From positions 14,382-78,381 of the forward strand of contig JAZNGG010000004.1 in assembly GCA_045576355.1 (NCBI GenBank): a DNA stretch of 64,000 bases. Direction: 5' to 3'. Every line of letters starts with the position of its first letter. Position 1 is the stretch's first letter. The stretch is from Liminaster sp045576355 (GTDB lineage: Bacteria; Bacteroidota; Bacteroidia; Bacteroidales; UBA3663). The notes beneath the pieces are model-generated. The model saw only the letters and a list, made by a program, of their open reading frames with translations, had not been told where the DNA came from and made no database searches. The position numbers and the translations under genes were made by a program. Positions 33,836 to 43,547 of this stretch are shown here, one piece after another.

Positions 33836-34264
33836 CCTAACGGGGCATATGTTTCTAGAAGAATCGCACAAGAACATAAAGTAGATCGTTCCGCTTTTTT
33901 TAAGCATTAAGACGGGCAAACAAACCGGTAAAAAATGCCTTCATAAAAATGTACACAATACGCAGTACAATTATACAAAATATTTGGGATAATGCTCCAT
34001 AATGTTAAGTATAATTCTCCACAATATTGTATTTATTAAATAATTGGAGATCTTCATGTTTTTTTAAAGTATTCTTATTGTTTATGTTAAGGGAAGAATA
34101 TAATAAGATTTTAGTATGTATGTCTAAGTATTTTTGTACAGACTCCAATAATCCTTATTAGGGTAAAATGAATGACGGCGCCGTGATGCGATTCAAATAT
34201 ATAAGATTATTATTGCTGTCCGGTCAAATATTAACTATCCTGAGAGGGTGTTTCTAAAACCAAC

Positions 34265-34292
34265 TGCGGCAGACTCTCACGAGCCTGCCGCA
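34265..34292 (-). terminator. Terminator downstream of ilvC
   Basis: TGCGGCAG (34265-34272) and CTGCCGCA (34285-34292) form a perfect 8-bp stem; on the minus strand it is followed by GTTGGTTTT. It lies 30 bases beyond the ilvC stop. Confidence 0.6.
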
Positions 34293-34322
34293 ATCATATA
34301 GATTAAGAGAATGAATGCAAAA

Positions 34323-35363
34323 TTAGTTGTTCTCCGGACGGAGCTTGCGTACTACTTCGCCTGTACGCCACATTTCGCTGTCACGTAGGGCTTTGAGCTC
34401 GGCTTCAAGGCCGACACGATAGTCCGGTTTGGAGTTGGCATCGATGGAAATCTGTGCCTCATTGCCGGTCACAACGCTGTGGTAGAGTTTCTCTACAACC
34501 GGTTTGATAGCATCGTGGAAGGGACCCATCCAGTCCAAAGCTCCGCGCTGAGCAGTGGTAGAACAGTTGGCATACATCCAGTCCATACCATTCTTGGCAA
34601 AGAGTGGCATGAGTGATTGGGTCAATTCTTCTACGGTCTCGTTAAATGCTTCAGATGGGGTATGTCCGTTTTCACGAAGTACTTCATATTGAGCAAGGAG
34701 TAAGCCTTGGATGGCACCCATCAATGATCCACGTTCTCCGGTAAGGTCTGAGGTTGCTTCACGCTTAAATGTGGTCTCAAATAGATAGCCTGAGCCGATG
34801 CCGATACCGAATGCGAGAACTTTATCAAGGGCTTTTCCGCTGGCGTCCTGGTAGATGGCAAAAGAGGAGTTCAAGCCACGGCCTTCGAGGAACATGGTGC
34901 GGAGTGATGTGCCGGAGCCTTTAGGAGCCACCATGATAACATCGATGTCTTTGGGTGGTACTACGCCGGTGCGATCGCTCCAGTTGATGGCAAAGCCATG
35001 TGAGAAATACAAAGTCTTGCCTGCAGTCAAATAGGGCTTGATGGTAGGCCAAAGTTGCATCTGTGCTGCATCTGAAAGGAGCATACAGATGATAGTGCCT
35101 TTTTGTGCAGCCTCTTCGAGAGAGAAGAGTGTTTCGCCGGGAACCCAGCCGTCAGAAACTGCTTTATCATAGGTCTTGCCGGGACGTTGACCGACAATGA
35201 CGTTAAATCCATTGTCGCGGAGGTTGCAAGCCTGTCCGGGACCTTGCACACCATAGCCAAGTACGGCAATTGTTTCGTTTTTCAAGACTTCACGAGCTTT
35301 TTCAAGAGGAAATTCCTCACGGGTGCGTACATTTTCTTCTACACCACCAAAATTAAGAATCAT
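34323..35363 (-). CDS. ilvC: Ketol-acid reductoisomerase
   Basis: 346 residues, class I length. It converts acetolactate or acetohydroxybutyrate to the dihydroxy acid using NADPH and Mg2+. Motifs: the Rossmann loop VLGYGVQGPGQACNLRDNG near 34-52, MVAPKGSGTSLRTMFLEGRG near 143-162, and the metal-binding segment TSDLTGERGSLMGAIQGLLL near 209-228, continuing with a helical C-domain (EAFNETVEELTQSLMPLFAK). It is the last gene of the ilvD-ilvB-ilvN-ilvC cluster, before a terminator. Confidence 0.97.
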   Translation of the reverse strand: MILNFGGVEENVRTREEFPLEKAREVLKNETIAVLGYGVQGPGQACNLRDNGFNVIVGQRPGKTYDKAVSDGWVPGETLFSLEEAAQKGTIICMLLSDAAQMQLWPTIKPYLTAGKTLYFSHGFAINWSDRTGVVPPKDIDVIMVAPKGSGTSLRTMFLEGRGLNSSFAIYQDASGKALDKVLAFGIGIGSGYLFETTFKREATSDLTGERGSLMGAIQGLLLAQYEVLRENGHTPSEAFNETVEELTQSLMPLFAKNGMDWMYANCSTTAQRGALDWMGPFHDAIKPVVEKLYHSVVTGNEAQISIDANSKPDYRVGLEAELKALRDSEMWRTGEVVRKLRPENN

Positions 35364-35431
35364 AATGTTTAAGTTTTAGAAATTAAACAATCAATTTATA
35401 CTAATATTTTATTTGTTTTCTGAATCCTGTT

Positions 35432-36049
35432 TCAGTCTTCGCTGATTACTGCGTCTTCGAGCAATTGGTTTTGTTTGGCTTGTTGCTTCTCGTCGCGCAG
35501 ACGACGGATCTCCTGTTCTTCCAGGAAGTTGGAGACTTTCTCTACGAGTGATTTGGTGACAGCCACTCGTCCTGAGCGTACAAACTGAAGGACACCATAT
35601 TGATTAAGTGCATTAAAGAGCGCATTGGTTTCGCTGCAATGTCCTGTTTTTTCGATGATGGCAAAAGTAGAATTGATCTCCAGGATACGTGCGTTATATT
35701 GTCTGATCAATGCCTCAAAGTCGATGTCTTTAAGTAATGCTTCGGTCGGAACTTTGTAAAGGGCTAATTCCTGATATACGATTTCATTGTCCCGATAATA
35801 GTAGGCCTTGATGACATCAATTCGTTTCTCGATCTGTTTGACTACTTTGTTGATAGTCTCCTCGTCACTATAGCATGCCACAGTGAATTTGTGGATGCCC
35901 TCGATGGCAGAGGCTGATGCGGTGATACTCCAGATGTTGACATTACGGCGTGTAAAGACGATGGCAATCTGATTGAGCAGACCGACATTATTTTCGCAGT
36001 ATATTGTCACCGTGAATATCGGGTTTTGTGTGTTGTTTGTCTGTTCCAT
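35432..36049 (-). CDS. ilvN: Acetolactate synthase small (regulatory) subunit
   Basis: 205 residues. An ACT domain at about 9-85 (FTVTIYCENNVGLLNQIAIV, FTRRNVNIWSITASASA) binds valine for feedback control; the second domain (ARILEINSTFAIIEKTGHCS, LNQYGVLQFVRSGRVAVTKS) matches the C-terminal IlvN/IlvH domain. The charged tail after residue 180 (RRLRDEKQQAKQNQ) makes it longer than the usual 160-175. It begins 5 bases after the ilvB stop, so translation is probably coupled. Confidence 0.95.
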   Translation of the reverse strand: MEQTNNTQNPIFTVTIYCENNVGLLNQIAIVFTRRNVNIWSITASASAIEGIHKFTVACYSDEETINKVVKQIEKRIDVIKAYYYRDNEIVYQELALYKVPTEALLKDIDFEALIRQYNARILEINSTFAIIEKTGHCSETNALFNALNQYGVLQFVRSGRVAVTKSLVEKVSNFLEEQEIRRLRDEKQQAKQNQLLEDAVISED

Positions 36050-36054
36050 CTTTA

Positions 36055-37758
36055 TCAGATTTTCTCGTTTCTACTTAGTAATACGTGGTCTATCGGTTCT
36101 CCTCCGGGGACCATAGGGAATACCATGTTCTCTGCTTGTACTGCAACATGAAGCAGGTATGGCTCCGGACTCTCCATCATCTCTCGTATAGCTGCTTCGA
36201 GTTCCTCTCTTTCGGTGACTCTGCGGCTTCTGATGTGGTATGCTTCTGCCAGCAATGTATAGTCCGGACTGGTCATGCGGGTTTGTGAATAGCGTTGACG
36301 GAAGAATAGTTCTTGCCATTGGCGTACCATGCCGAGCCAGTTGTTGTCCAATACTACAATCTTGACTGCCGTACCTTCCTGCATGATAGTTCCTAACTCT
36401 TCGATGGTCATCTGTATGCCTCCGTCTCCGACAAAAAAGACAACTTCTCTTTCCGGGCATGCCATTTTCGCTCCGATGGCTGCCGGCAGTCCAAATCCCA
36501 TTGTGCCAAGACCTCCACTTGCGATGAAGCTGCGGGGGTGATTATAATGGCTATATCTCGCCGCGATCATTTGGTTTTGTCCGACGTCGGTCACAACGAT
36601 TGCATCTCCGTGACTGACTTCTGTCACTTTGGCCACGACTTCTCCCATCTTAATCGGTCCGCTTTCAGGGGCAGTTTCAGGCTGTGTGACTTTATTGATT
36701 TCTGCCTCTCCGTAAAATTCAAAGGCTTTGATCCAGGAAGTGCAATCTTTTTCTTGAACGAGTGGTAGGAGTTGCGTCAATACTTCTTGCGCATCTCCGA
36801 CAATGCCGACCGTTGCTTTGATATTTTTGTCGATTTCAGAGGGGTCAATGTCTATGTGGATGACCTGTGCGAGTGGGGCATAACTGGAGGTCGGTCCTGT
36901 TACACGATCTGCAAATCTGCATCCGATGGCTATCAATACATCCGCTTGTTGGGTCATCTTGTTAGGGATCACATTGCCGTGCATTCCGACCATTCCCAGA
37001 TAATTGGGAAACCCGCTGGGTAATGCTGATAAGCCAAGCAGGGTGCTGGCAGCCGGTATGTGTGTGTGCCTGATAAATGCTTTTAGAGCTTCTTCGGCAT
37101 GGCTGAGCAGGATGCCTTGCCCGAAGACGAGCATCGGTCGGCGTGCTGCATTGATAATCTCTGCTGCCTCTTGCAGTTTGCTTAGATCAATAGATGGGCG
37201 AGGCTGATAACTGCGTATAAAACTGCATGGGGTGTAACCTTCCCATTCGATTTCTCCCACTTGTGCATTTTTGGCAAAGTCTAAAACGACAGGTCCGGGA
37301 CGACCTGTGCGAGCAATGTAGAAGGCTCGGGCTACTGCTCCGGCGATGTCCTCCGTGCGACGTATCTGATAACTCCACTTTGTGATTGGGAGTGTTATAC
37401 AGAGCATGTCGGTCTCTTGGAAAGCGTCTGTTCCGAGCTGGGCAGATGCCACTTGACCGGTGATAACTACAAGAGGAGTGGAGTCGGTGTTGGCATCAGC
37501 GATACCGGTGATGACATTGGTCGCTCCGGGGCCGGAGGTCACTACCACTACACCCACATCTCCGCTGGCACGGGCATAACCTTGGGCTGCGTGGACAGCT
37601 CCTTGTTCGTGGCGAACCAGAACGTTGTCAAAGACATCCTGATAGTCATACATCGCATCAAAGACACTGATGATCTGACCTCCCGGATATCCGAAGATTT
37701 TTTTTGTCCCTTCTGCTTGAAGGCATTTGAGTAATATTTCTGAACCGGTCAATTTCAT
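36055..37758 (-). CDS. ilvB: Acetolactate synthase large (catalytic) subunit
   Basis: 567 residues with the three thiamine-diphosphate enzyme domains. The activating Glu sits in NVLVRHEQGAVHAAQGYARA near 46-65; the central domain has VITGQVASAQLGTDAFQETD and RPMLVFGQGIL; the cofactor motif FFVGDGGIQMTIEELGTI ... NNWLGMVRQWQ is near 440-485. It condenses pyruvate (with pyruvate or 2-oxobutyrate), the first common step of Val/Leu/Ile synthesis. Lies 31 bases after ilvD. Confidence 0.97.
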   Translation of the reverse strand: MKLTGSEILLKCLQAEGTKKIFGYPGGQIISVFDAMYDYQDVFDNVLVRHEQGAVHAAQGYARASGDVGVVVVTSGPGATNVITGIADANTDSTPLVVITGQVASAQLGTDAFQETDMLCITLPITKWSYQIRRTEDIAGAVARAFYIARTGRPGPVVLDFAKNAQVGEIEWEGYTPCSFIRSYQPRPSIDLSKLQEAAEIINAARRPMLVFGQGILLSHAEEALKAFIRHTHIPAASTLLGLSALPSGFPNYLGMVGMHGNVIPNKMTQQADVLIAIGCRFADRVTGPTSSYAPLAQVIHIDIDPSEIDKNIKATVGIVGDAQEVLTQLLPLVQEKDCTSWIKAFEFYGEAEINKVTQPETAPESGPIKMGEVVAKVTEVSHGDAIVVTDVGQNQMIAARYSHYNHPRSFIASGGLGTMGFGLPAAIGAKMACPEREVVFFVGDGGIQMTIEELGTIMQEGTAVKIVVLDNNWLGMVRQWQELFFRQRYSQTRMTSPDYTLLAEAYHIRSRRVTEREELEAAIREMMESPEPYLLHVAVQAENMVFPMVPGGEPIDHVLLSRNEKI

Positions 37759-37789
37759 TGACGAGATTATTTTTGTTTGAATATGTTTG

Positions 37790-39592
37790 TTAGTTAATGA
37801 TTCGGATTCCTCCTTTGTCAGCCGAACTTACGTTTTGCGCATATGCACGGAGGGATTTGGAGACGACTCGTTGACGGATGACTGGTCGTTGTGGTCGCGC
37901 AGCCAGATCTTCGTCACTGAGACAGACTCGGATGCTTCTGTTGGGGATGTCTATTTCGATGATGTCTCCATCGACTATCTTTCCTATGTTGCCTCCTGCT
38001 GCAGCTTCCGGAGATATATGTCCGATGCTTAGACCGCTCGTCCCTCCGGAGAAACGACCATCCGTGATGAGGGCACATTCTTTGCCGAGGTGCATGGATT
38101 TCAGATAGCTGGTCGGATAGAGCATTTCCTGCATTCCGGGACCACCTTTGGGCCCTTCATGTGTGATGACTACGACGTCTCCACTGATCACCTCGCCACT
38201 AAGGATCCCTTCACAAGCCGCCTCTTGAGAGTCGAAGACTTTTGCCGGACCGGAAAATTTCCAAATGCTTTCATCGACGCCTGCTGTCTTGACGACACAT
38301 CCGTCCTGTGCAATGTTGCCAAATAAGACCGCCAATCCTCCATCTTTTGTGTAGGCATGTTCCAAGTCTCTGATACATCCGGAGACTCGATCTTTGTCCA
38401 AGGTAGCCCAACGGGTGTCTTGTGATCCCATACGGGTGCTGAATTTATTGGCTGGGGCGCTTGAGTAAATACGTTCTGCTTCCGGATCGATATCCTCCTT
38501 GAGGATGCTGTATCGGTCAAGATCTTCTGCAAGTGTGTGTCTGTTGACACGTTTCAGAGTGGTGTCTAACAAGCCTCCTGCTGCCAATGCCTCCATAATG
38601 CCGAGGATACCTCCGGCTCGTCCACATTCTTGTACACTATATTTTTGAGTGTTGGGCGATAGTTTGCAGAGACATGGGACTTTCCGGCTTAAGGCATCGA
38701 TGTCGCTCATCGTAAACTCTACTTCCGCCTCTTGTGCCACTGCTAATAGATGCAAAACCGTATTGGATGAACCTCCCATGGCTATGTCTAAAGTCATCGC
38801 ATTCAGAAACGCTTCTCTTGTTGCTATGCTGCGAGGGAGTACTGATGTGTCTCCTTCGGCATAATATACCATCGCGTTTTCTACAATCTGACGAGCTGCG
38901 TCTTTAAAGAGTTGTACGCGATTGATGTGTGTGGCTAATATTGTTCCGTTGCCGGGGAGTGATAAACCGATTGCCTCTGTCAGAGAATTCATAGAGTTGG
39001 CGGTAAACATACCGGAGCAACATCCACATCCGGGACAAGCCGATTGTTCCAGCTTATTAAGATCCTCGTCTGTCACTTCCGGATCTGCACCCTTGACCAT
39101 AGCTGTCACAAGGTCCGCATTCTCTCCATGCCATCTGCCGGCTTCCATCGGACCTCCGGAGACAAAGACTGCCGGGATATTGAGCCGCATGGCTGCCATA
39201 AGCATGCCGGGAGTGATCTTGTCACAGTTGGAAATACATATCATGGCATCTGCTTTGTGCGCATTGCACATATACTCGACGGAGTCAGCGATAATATCGC
39301 GTGAGGGGAGAGAGTAGAGCATGCCATCATGTCCCATGGCGATACCGTCATCTATAGCTATTGTGTTAAATTCTGCTGCGTAGCACCCCAAACGTTCGAT
39401 TTCAGCCTTGACGATTTGTCCGATTTCATGAAGATGGGTGTGTCCGGGGACAAATTGTGTGAAAGAGTTTACGATGGCGATGATCGGTTTGCCAAATTGT
39501 TCTCTTTTCATACCATTGGCTACCCACAGAGCACGAGCACCGGCCATTCTGCGACCTTCTGTCGTTTGAGCACTTCTAAGTTGAATTTTCAT
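37790..39592 (-). CDS. ilvD: Dihydroxy-acid dehydratase
   Basis: 600 residues. It dehydrates dihydroxy-isovalerate and dihydroxy-methylvalerate using an Fe-S cluster. Cluster and metal motifs: CISNCDKITPGMLMA near 123-137 and CPGCGCCSGMFTANSMNSLT near 192-211; also VSGGPMEAGRWHG, LALDIAMGGSSN-like DIAMGGSSNTVLHLLA near 280 and the C-terminal DGRFSGGTSGLSIGHISPEA near 508-527. First gene of the ilv cluster. The message leader is about 150 bases, but I find no BCAA-rich leader peptide, so attenuation is unproven. Confidence 0.97.
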   Translation of the reverse strand: MKIQLRSAQTTEGRRMAGARALWVANGMKREQFGKPIIAIVNSFTQFVPGHTHLHEIGQIVKAEIERLGCYAAEFNTIAIDDGIAMGHDGMLYSLPSRDIIADSVEYMCNAHKADAMICISNCDKITPGMLMAAMRLNIPAVFVSGGPMEAGRWHGENADLVTAMVKGADPEVTDEDLNKLEQSACPGCGCCSGMFTANSMNSLTEAIGLSLPGNGTILATHINRVQLFKDAARQIVENAMVYYAEGDTSVLPRSIATREAFLNAMTLDIAMGGSSNTVLHLLAVAQEAEVEFTMSDIDALSRKVPCLCKLSPNTQKYSVQECGRAGGILGIMEALAAGGLLDTTLKRVNRHTLAEDLDRYSILKEDIDPEAERIYSSAPANKFSTRMGSQDTRWATLDKDRVSGCIRDLEHAYTKDGGLAVLFGNIAQDGCVVKTAGVDESIWKFSGPAKVFDSQEAACEGILSGEVISGDVVVITHEGPKGGPGMQEMLYPTSYLKSMHLGKECALITDGRFSGGTSGLSIGHISPEAAAGGNIGKIVDGDIIEIDIPNRSIRVCLSDEDLAARPQRPVIRQRVVSKSLRAYAQNVSSADKGGIRIIN

Positions 39593-39751
39593 TTTGCAAC
39601 AGATTTATTCACTGATACATTATAAAGCAGGTGTAGTAGTAAAATGACGTGACCCGCAATACCTTCTCTTATCTCTCTAAATAGGGTTTTTATTGTCCTT
39701 AATATACCATTTTTAATGACAGACTTTTCCCTATGTGCTGATATGCGAAAG

Positions 39752-39759
39752 CAAAAGTA
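39752..39759 (-). promoter_or_regulatory. -7 promoter element of the ilv cluster
   Basis: TACTTTTG on the minus strand fits TAnnTTTG. It lies 160 bases before ilvD, in an A-rich setting. No clean -33 box is visible. Confidence 0.45.
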
Positions 39760-39879
39760 CAAAAAAAAATAATAGGTGCAACTAAAAAAGCGACTTTTTT
39801 AGCTAAATGTTCTCTTTTTGTTTGTTTTTCTTGATTTATGAGAGGAAATTATCGGTTTTGGTTTACAATTTAGAACGTT

Positions 39880-40060
39880 TAAAGGGTTGAGGGGTTTAAG
39901 GGCGAAGCCCTGCTGTGGCTCGGAGCTTCGCTCTGCGATGGCTATGGCTTTAGGCTTCGCCTGTTTTTGGCTCGGAGCTGCGCTCTAGGATGGCTGATGG
40001 CGATGGCTGTTGGCTTTGCTTTCCGTTATCAGTTTTCACCTTTCCGTTTTCCGTTTTATT
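39880..40060. repeat. Mosaic intergenic repeat, full module order
   Basis: Plus-strand order: AAAGGGTTGAGGGGTTTAAG, hairpin GGGCGAAGCCC, GGAGCTTCGCTCTGCGATGG, TATGGC pieces, GGAGCTGCGCTC, GATGGCTGATGGCGATGGC, TTTGCTTTCC, then CAGTTTTCACCTTTCC and CCGTTTT. It fills the gap between the ilv promoter and the TPR-gene terminator. Confidence 0.85.
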
Positions 40061-40126
40061 GGGTTTGCACGACGTCGCTGTGTACCATCATAGTCTGAAT
40101 AAGTGCTCAATCCGCCGTCATGCATT

Positions 40127-40160
40127 AAAAAAAAGAGGATGTGCCAATCGACACATCCTC
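40127..40160 (-). terminator. Terminator of the TPR lipoprotein gene
   Basis: GAGGATGTG (40135-40143) pairs with CACATCCTC (40152-40160); on the minus strand it is followed by eight T (40127-40134). A textbook intrinsic terminator. Confidence 0.85.
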
Positions 40161-40184
40161 CTGTTAAGCTATCTGAAACTCTGA

Positions 40185-41867
40185 TTAGAGAGCTGAAGTA
40201 GCAGTAGTATATTTAGCAAATTCGCAGTCTGCTTTAGCCTTAGCAGCCATGGTCTTGTCCATAGAAACAGCTTTCTTCAAGTTTGTAGCTACTGCGCTCT
40301 CGTTGTTAGTGCGTGCACCTACAACTGCGAGGAGGTAGTATGTATTAGCGTTCTTGGTAGCTACACCTTCGAGGATGCTCTTAGCAGCGCTGTAGTTGCC
40401 GGCACAGATGTTGGCTACAGCTGCGTTGTTGCTCTTAACATTGCCGAATGTAGAAACAGCCTGAGCATATTTACCTTGGTTGGTAAGGAGTGTACCCATA
40501 GCTTCTGGATATTCTGGGCAAGAACCTGCCTTACCGAGGTATGCCTCAGCAGCAGTCAAGTCACCTTTCTGCATTGCGAGAAGACCGAGGTTCATGTTCG
40601 GCTCACCAGCAGCAGCATCGATTGAGTTAGCTTTCTTAAACCAAGACTCAGAGTCTTTTACATTGCCATCAGCCAAGAGGAGACCACCGATGTTGTTGTA
40701 TGCACGATAGTCATTCGGGTAAGTCTTAACGGTCTTGTTGTAAATTTCAGTTTTCTCTTTGTTAGTCTTCACCAAAATAGCTGCATAAAGGAGCTCTTCA
40801 ACAGTCAAAGAAGAAGGAGTGCCGAGCATAGAGAGGATCTCTTCATCGGTGTGACCGATGTTCTTAACTGTAGCAGTTACCTTAGAGTAACGGAGCTGGG
40901 GAAGAATCTCGTCTGCCAATTCTTTGTAAGCAGCAGAGAGGTTCTTGATTTCAGCCTCACGACGATCAGGATCGCTGATGCGGCCGAGAACGCTCAATAC
41001 GAGTTGCTTGTCCTGGATGTTAGAAGCCTCAACCAAAGACTTGAAGCCTTCCCAATCCTCTGCGATCTGCTGAGGAGTGATTTCACCTTCCATTTTAGCT
41101 TTCTTCAACATGCGGTTGAGATACTTGGCAGATGCGTTTTCACGACCGCTGGCCAATTTCTCGTTGAGGGTGTATGCACCTTCAGGAGAAGCTGTAGAAA
41201 CCATCTCGATACCGGTGAATTCGCGACGCTCTTCATCTTTAGTAGCCTTGATGATAGCCTCTACGTTCTTCATCTCTTCTTTCTTGGTTTCGCTTGAACG
41301 GAGGTTGGTTGACTGATACTGATAGATAAGAGTTGCGATGTATTTGTCAAATGTATCCTTGACAAAGTTGTCCTTAGCAACTGCAGGAGAAGCAGTCTTA
41401 CCTTCTGCTACAGACTCAGTAGCGATAACACCGTCAGCAATCCAAACGCGGGGAAGGGTGTATGTCTTGCCACCTGCTTCAGCTGAAAGGTCGATATAGA
41501 GTTTGGAAGATGCCATTGCATCGATGTAGTCGAAAGATGCCTTGAAAGTGGCATTGCCTCCATACTTGTAAGAAACCTGCTGATCGTTGCCCTGTACTTT
41601 CTCGCCCTGGAAAGAAATGGGTGCAGATTTGGTCTCACCGCCTTCGTAAACCAATACCGGAGTGGCTGTCAAAACTGCTTTTTTAGAGAAATACTTCTCC
41701 GGATAGGTCACTGAGATAGTTGCATCGACTTTGCCACCCACCTCTACAAGAGGAGAAGGAGTGCAAGTAAAGTTGTCTGATGTCAACGGATCAAGTTCGC
41801 TGCTACAAGATGTAGCCAAGAACAATGATGCTGCTGCAATAGCAGGCATAAAATACTTTGTGCTCAT
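40185..41867 (-). CDS. TPR and OmpA-like domain lipoprotein
   Basis: 560 residues. The signal peptide ends in a lipobox (LATSC, Cys near 21). A beta-rich N-terminal part (about 25-165) is followed by an OmpA-like region (FTGIEMVSTASPEGAYTLNE, LASGRENASAKYLNRML near 218-255) that may contact peptidoglycan, and TPR repeats from about 345 (YPNDYRAYNNIGGLLLADGN, EPNMNLGLLAMQKGDLTAAE). Codon use is strongly biased and the terminator is strong, suggesting high expression. The architecture resembles abundant envelope TPR lipoproteins of Bacteroidales; exact function unknown. Confidence 0.8.
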   Translation of the reverse strand: MSTKYFMPAIAAASLFLATSCSSELDPLTSDNFTCTPSPLVEVGGKVDATISVTYPEKYFSKKAVLTATPVLVYEGGETKSAPISFQGEKVQGNDQQVSYKYGGNATFKASFDYIDAMASSKLYIDLSAEAGGKTYTLPRVWIADGVIATESVAEGKTASPAVAKDNFVKDTFDKYIATLIYQYQSTNLRSSETKKEEMKNVEAIIKATKDEERREFTGIEMVSTASPEGAYTLNEKLASGRENASAKYLNRMLKKAKMEGEITPQQIAEDWEGFKSLVEASNIQDKQLVLSVLGRISDPDRREAEIKNLSAAYKELADEILPQLRYSKVTATVKNIGHTDEEILSMLGTPSSLTVEELLYAAILVKTNKEKTEIYNKTVKTYPNDYRAYNNIGGLLLADGNVKDSESWFKKANSIDAAAGEPNMNLGLLAMQKGDLTAAEAYLGKAGSCPEYPEAMGTLLTNQGKYAQAVSTFGNVKSNNAAVANICAGNYSAAKSILEGVATKNANTYYLLAVVGARTNNESAVATNLKKAVSMDKTMAAKAKADCEFAKYTTATSAL

Positions 41868-42025
41868 TTTGTTGTAATTTGTTATATGGTTTTTATGTTG
41901 TTTTAAAAAATATGTATAATCGGGGCAAAGATAATAAAAAGAATTATATTATCAATCCTTCCCATGTGGGTTTTTATGCTTTATGGTTTATTTATACAGA
42001 TTTTTCTTACTCAAGTTGTCAATTG

Positions 42026-42922
42026 TCACCTGTTTTTGTTGCGAGGATGGTATGTTAGGATTTCTTCTTTAAGGAATTGTTTGTTGACTTGGGTGTATAT
42101 TTCGGTTGTTGTGATTTGTTCGTGTCCTAACATCATCTGTATGGCACGAAGATTTGCCCCGCCTTCCAATAGATGGGTGGCAAAGGTGTGACGGAATGTG
42201 TGTGGACTGATCTCTTTGGTGATTCCGGCTTCTTCGCAATATCGTTTGATGATATAAAACACCATGACCCGACTGAGTTTGCTCCCAAATCGGTTGAGAA
42301 ATACGATGTCTTCAGCTCCTCTCTTGATGGGAAGCTCGTTGCGGTAATGAAAGTATAACCTGATTTCTTTCAGGGCTGTTTCTGCAATCGGAACGATGCG
42401 TTGCTTCCGTCCTTTGCCTTCGACAAGTATATAGTTCTCTTTTTCAAAGATGTTGGAGATTCGTAAATCGACTAATTCGGAAACGCGCAATCCACAACTA
42501 TATAATGTCTCCAGTATGGCTCGATTTCGTTGCCCGTCCGGGGTGGATGGGTCTGTGGATTGGATGATGCGATTCACTTCATCTTCGGTGAGGACCGTAG
42601 GGAGATGTTTGCCCAACTTAGGGTTGTCGATCAGTTCTGTCGGATCTTGGGAAATGATGTTTTCCAAGAGGAGAAATTTGTAGAAAGATCTTATTCCGGA
42701 TAGGATTCTGGCTTGAGATTTAGCGGCTGTATTATTGTCGTGTAATGAACATAAAAAGGCCTCAATATCCAGAAATGTGAGTCCTTTCAGATCTTTGCCT
42801 GATGAGGAGGCAAAATCATCAAGTTTACGAATGTCTGAAATGTAAGCTTCAACCGAATTGTCGGTCAAGTTTTTCTCGAATTTCAGATAGGAATAGTATT
42901 TTGTAATGTAAATGTCTGCCAC
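42026..42922 (-). CDS. xerD: Tyrosine recombinase XerD/XerC
   Basis: 298 residues. The N-terminal SAM-like core-binding domain (YYSYLKFEKNLTDNSVEAYI) is followed by the catalytic domain: Arg in TLYSCGLRVSELVDLRI near 142-158, Lys in VEGKGRKQRIVPI near 172-184, HTFRHTFATHLLEGGANLRA near 244-263 with the His-x-x-Arg, GHEQITTTEIYTQV with the nucleophile Tyr near 279. It resolves chromosome dimers at dif. The length and lack of neighbouring phage or integron genes favour a housekeeping Xer over a mobile integrase. Confidence 0.9.
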   Translation of the reverse strand: MADIYITKYYSYLKFEKNLTDNSVEAYISDIRKLDDFASSSGKDLKGLTFLDIEAFLCSLHDNNTAAKSQARILSGIRSFYKFLLLENIISQDPTELIDNPKLGKHLPTVLTEDEVNRIIQSTDPSTPDGQRNRAILETLYSCGLRVSELVDLRISNIFEKENYILVEGKGRKQRIVPIAETALKEIRLYFHYRNELPIKRGAEDIVFLNRFGSKLSRVMVFYIIKRYCEEAGITKEISPHTFRHTFATHLLEGGANLRAIQMMLGHEQITTTEIYTQVNKQFLKEEILTYHPRNKNR

Positions 42923-42927
42923 TTTCG

Positions 42928-42955
42928 GGAATTTTCGTTATCTTCGCATCGCGGA
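42928..42955 (+). promoter_or_regulatory. Possible promoter of aroQ
   Basis: TATCTTCG (42948-42955) is one base off TAnnTTTG. TTTC at 42932-42935 is near the -33 spacing. It would give a leader of about 80 bases. Confidence 0.3.
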
Positions 42956-43041
42956 ATAAGTCTTTACGCAACTTGTATTGTTGATCTTAGGCAATGCTTC
43001 CGCAAATATAGCTGATTTGTCAAAATAAATCAAGAAACGAC

Positions 43042-43467
43042 ATGAAAATTCTCATTATCAATGGTCCTAACCTGAATCTTTTAGGTCGTAGAGAACCCGG
43101 GATTTATGGAGCAATTTCGTTTGAGGAGTATCTCGTGCAGTTGCGGTCTGTTTATCCTTCAGTTGAGATCGAATACTTTCAGAGTAATCATGAAGGGGAT
43201 ATTATAGATAAGATTCACCAATATGGATTTACTGCCGATGGTATTATTCTCAATGCCGGGGCCTATACGCATACCTCTGTGGCTATTGCTGATGCGATTC
43301 GTGCGGTGCAAACTCCTGTCGTGGAAGTCCATATTTCTAATGTACATCAGCGTGAGGAGTTCAGACATCACTCTTGTCTTTCCGCAGCTTGTCGGGGTGT
43401 GATTATTGGTTTTGGCATGGCTTCCTACAGATTGGCGTTAGAGTCATTCGTTTCAGATGTGAAGTGA
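43042..43467 (+). CDS. aroQ: 3-dehydroquinate dehydratase, type II
   Basis: 141 residues, normal for type II enzymes, which dehydrate 3-dehydroquinate in the shikimate pathway. Visible: NGPNLNLLGRREPGIYG near 6-22 with the catalytic Tyr and the lid Arg, FQSNHEGDIIDKIHQ near 47-61, ILNAGAYTHTSVAIADAIRA near 69-88, VEVHISNVHQREEFRHHS near 93-110 with the active-site His. Divergent from xerD and followed by pyk after 80 bases. Confidence 0.97.
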   Translation: MKILIINGPNLNLLGRREPGIYGAISFEEYLVQLRSVYPSVEIEYFQSNHEGDIIDKIHQYGFTADGIILNAGAYTHTSVAIADAIRAVQTPVVEVHISNVHQREEFRHHSCLSAACRGVIIGFGMASYRLALESFVSDVK

Positions 43468-43547
43468 TTAGGTGTCTCCTGCAGAGTTGTGTAGGGTGCG
43501 CCGCTTAAGGTATATATGTGTTATAATTATCAAAGAAAATTATCCAA

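Noticed and set aside
39593..39745. Attenuator leader peptide for the ilv cluster
   Set aside because: Only very short frames (MVY, MYQ) are present, with no run of Leu, Ile or Val codons and no terminator/antiterminator pair that I can see.
39990..40184. Open frame starting MADGDGCWLCFPLS
   Set aside because: It is translated mosaic repeat. Several such frames (near 60172-60357, 63418-63624, 62624-63127 at its start) begin with the same MADGDG from GATGGC hexamers; they have no promoter, domain or conserved position.
42026..42922. Integrase of a mobile element
   Set aside because: Length, motifs and housekeeping neighbours fit XerC/D; no attachment site, excisionase or cargo genes are seen nearby.
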